Assembly: GCF_014203355.1 (NCBI RefSeq)
Contig: NZ_JACHIR010000001.1
Location: 3,660,038 to 3,724,037, forward strand
From: Kutzneria kofuensis
GTDB lineage: Bacteria > Actinomycetota > Actinomycetes > Mycobacteriales > Pseudonocardiaceae
Length of the DNA stretch: 64,000 nt
Direction of reading: 5' to 3'
Below, one piece after another: positions 63,483 through 64,000 of the stretch. The first letter of the stretch is position 1. The number at the start of each line of letters is the position of its first letter. The notes under the pieces are model-generated. The model was given only the letters and a program-made list of their open reading frames with translations. It had not been told where the DNA came from and did not search any database. Made by a program: the position numbers and the translations under genes.

Positions 63483-64000
63483 GTGCGGCACACCCCGGGA
63501 GTGCGGGCGAGCTTCTGGCGACGGCGGCGGGTGCCGGTCCCGGCGCCCCAGCGGCAGCCCGCGGAAGTGGGCCCCGAGCTGCCGTCGGACGCCACCGTGA
63601 ACATGGTGCTTGATCTCGCGCTGCGGATCGGCGAGGTGCAGTTGGCCAGTGGCGCGGCGGCCGCTGACGTGGCGTCGACGCTGCTGGCGGTGACCGCGGC
63701 GTACGGACTGCCCCGCTGCGAGGTGGATGTGACGTTCATCTCGATCTCCGTTTGCTGCCACCGCGGCACGGCCGCGTCGCCGGTCATGTCGATGCGCGTG
63801 GTCCGCTCCCGTGGTCTCGACTACACGCGGCTGGCGGGCCTGGAGGCGTTGGTCCGGCGGGTCATCGCCGGCCGGACGACGGCCGAGGAGGCGTCGGCCG
63901 AGCTGGACGCGATCAGCAGCGCCAAGCACCCGTATCCGCGCTGGCTGGCCACATTGGCGTGGGCGGCGATGGCGGCGTCGGTGGCGCTGCTGCTCGGCGG
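63483..64000 (+). CDS. ThrE-family threonine/serine exporter, partial
   Basis: The frame is open from the GTG at 63483 (GAGGAGGG 8 bases upstream) to the window edge, 172 codons. After a basic, Pro-rich tail the ThrE (DUF1212) domain begins: VLDLALRIGEVQLASGAAAADVASTLLAV, YGLPRCEVDVTFISISV, and a first membrane helix (LATLAWAAMAASVALLLGG) at the edge. The family exports threonine and serine or related solutes. The remaining helices lie outside the window. Confidence 0.82.
   Translation, partial: MRHTPGVRASFWRRRRVPVPAPQRQPAEVGPELPSDATVNMVLDLALRIGEVQLASGAAAADVASTLLAVTAAYGLPRCEVDVTFISISVCCHRGTAASPVMSMRVVRSRGLDYTRLAGLEALVRRVIAGRTTAEEASAELDAISSAKHPYPRWLATLAWAAMAASVALLLG

Overview
The window is high-GC actinomycete DNA, most likely from the Pseudonocardiales. 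Pointers are a DasR/dre chitin regulon, lipoproteins of the DUF3558 type, PPE and EspG type VII secretion proteins, BTAD-NB-ARC-TPR regulators, GTG starts, and GC-rich hairpin terminators. The family assignment is inference; no rRNA or housekeeping marker is present.

Region 1 (1-10 kb) is sugar and amino-sugar use. It holds a DHA2-type efflux pump cut by the window edge and a divergent sugar-acid dehydratase of the IlvD/EDD family. A chitin-oligosaccharide/GlcNAc module follows: DasR, a dasABC-like importer with two overlapping dre operators, an SIS-type glucosamine-6-phosphate deaminase, and NagA with its own dre at the start codon. Region 2 (10-19.4 kb) is a nine-gene, tightly coupled minus-strand operon that encodes a ribose-type ABC importer plus every enzyme of the non-phosphorylating L-fucose pathway down to pyruvate and lactate. 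An FCD/GntR regulator lies at its downstream end, and a GlcNAc-kinase-like gene is divergent from its promoter.

Region 3 (20.4-31.3 kb): an IS982-family element sits precisely between the 3' ends of the kinase and an XRE-NB-ARC-TPR gene. A DUF3159 membrane gene carries a probable iron box. A ROK-regulated operon follows with a second sugar ABC importer, a GH4 6-phospho-beta-glucosidase and a sugar kinase. Region 4 (31.3-36.7 kb) is an accessory type VII secretion locus (EspG, WxG/PPE protein, YxxxD protein, DUF3558 lipoproteins) without the secretion motor. Region 5 (36.8-44.7 kb) has a GDSL hydrolase, twin terminators, two tandem BTAD-NB-ARC-TPR regulators (one with a degenerate DNA-binding domain), and a TetR gene facing the C-terminal stub of a FAD monooxygenase.

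Region 6 (44.7-55.2 kb) has ApbE, a two-component system, an aldo/keto reductase, an IS110-family element with a candidate bridge-RNA region, two membrane proteins, and a tdh-kbl-LysR threonine-degradation operon. Region 7 (55.2-62.9 kb) is the most unusual: four tandem paralogous genes for exported proteins, each with a roughly 110-residue DTR...GYY repeat domain followed by an RCC1-type propeller. Two are intact and two are broken, one by two single-base deletions and one by a large internal deletion. The window ends with tRNA-Thr(TGT) and the start of a ThrE-family exporter.

A dispersed sequence recurs across regions. An 88-bp double-arm inverted repeat between the SIS gene and nagA has a half copy, including the neighbouring gene's stop codon, 36 kb away beside apbE.
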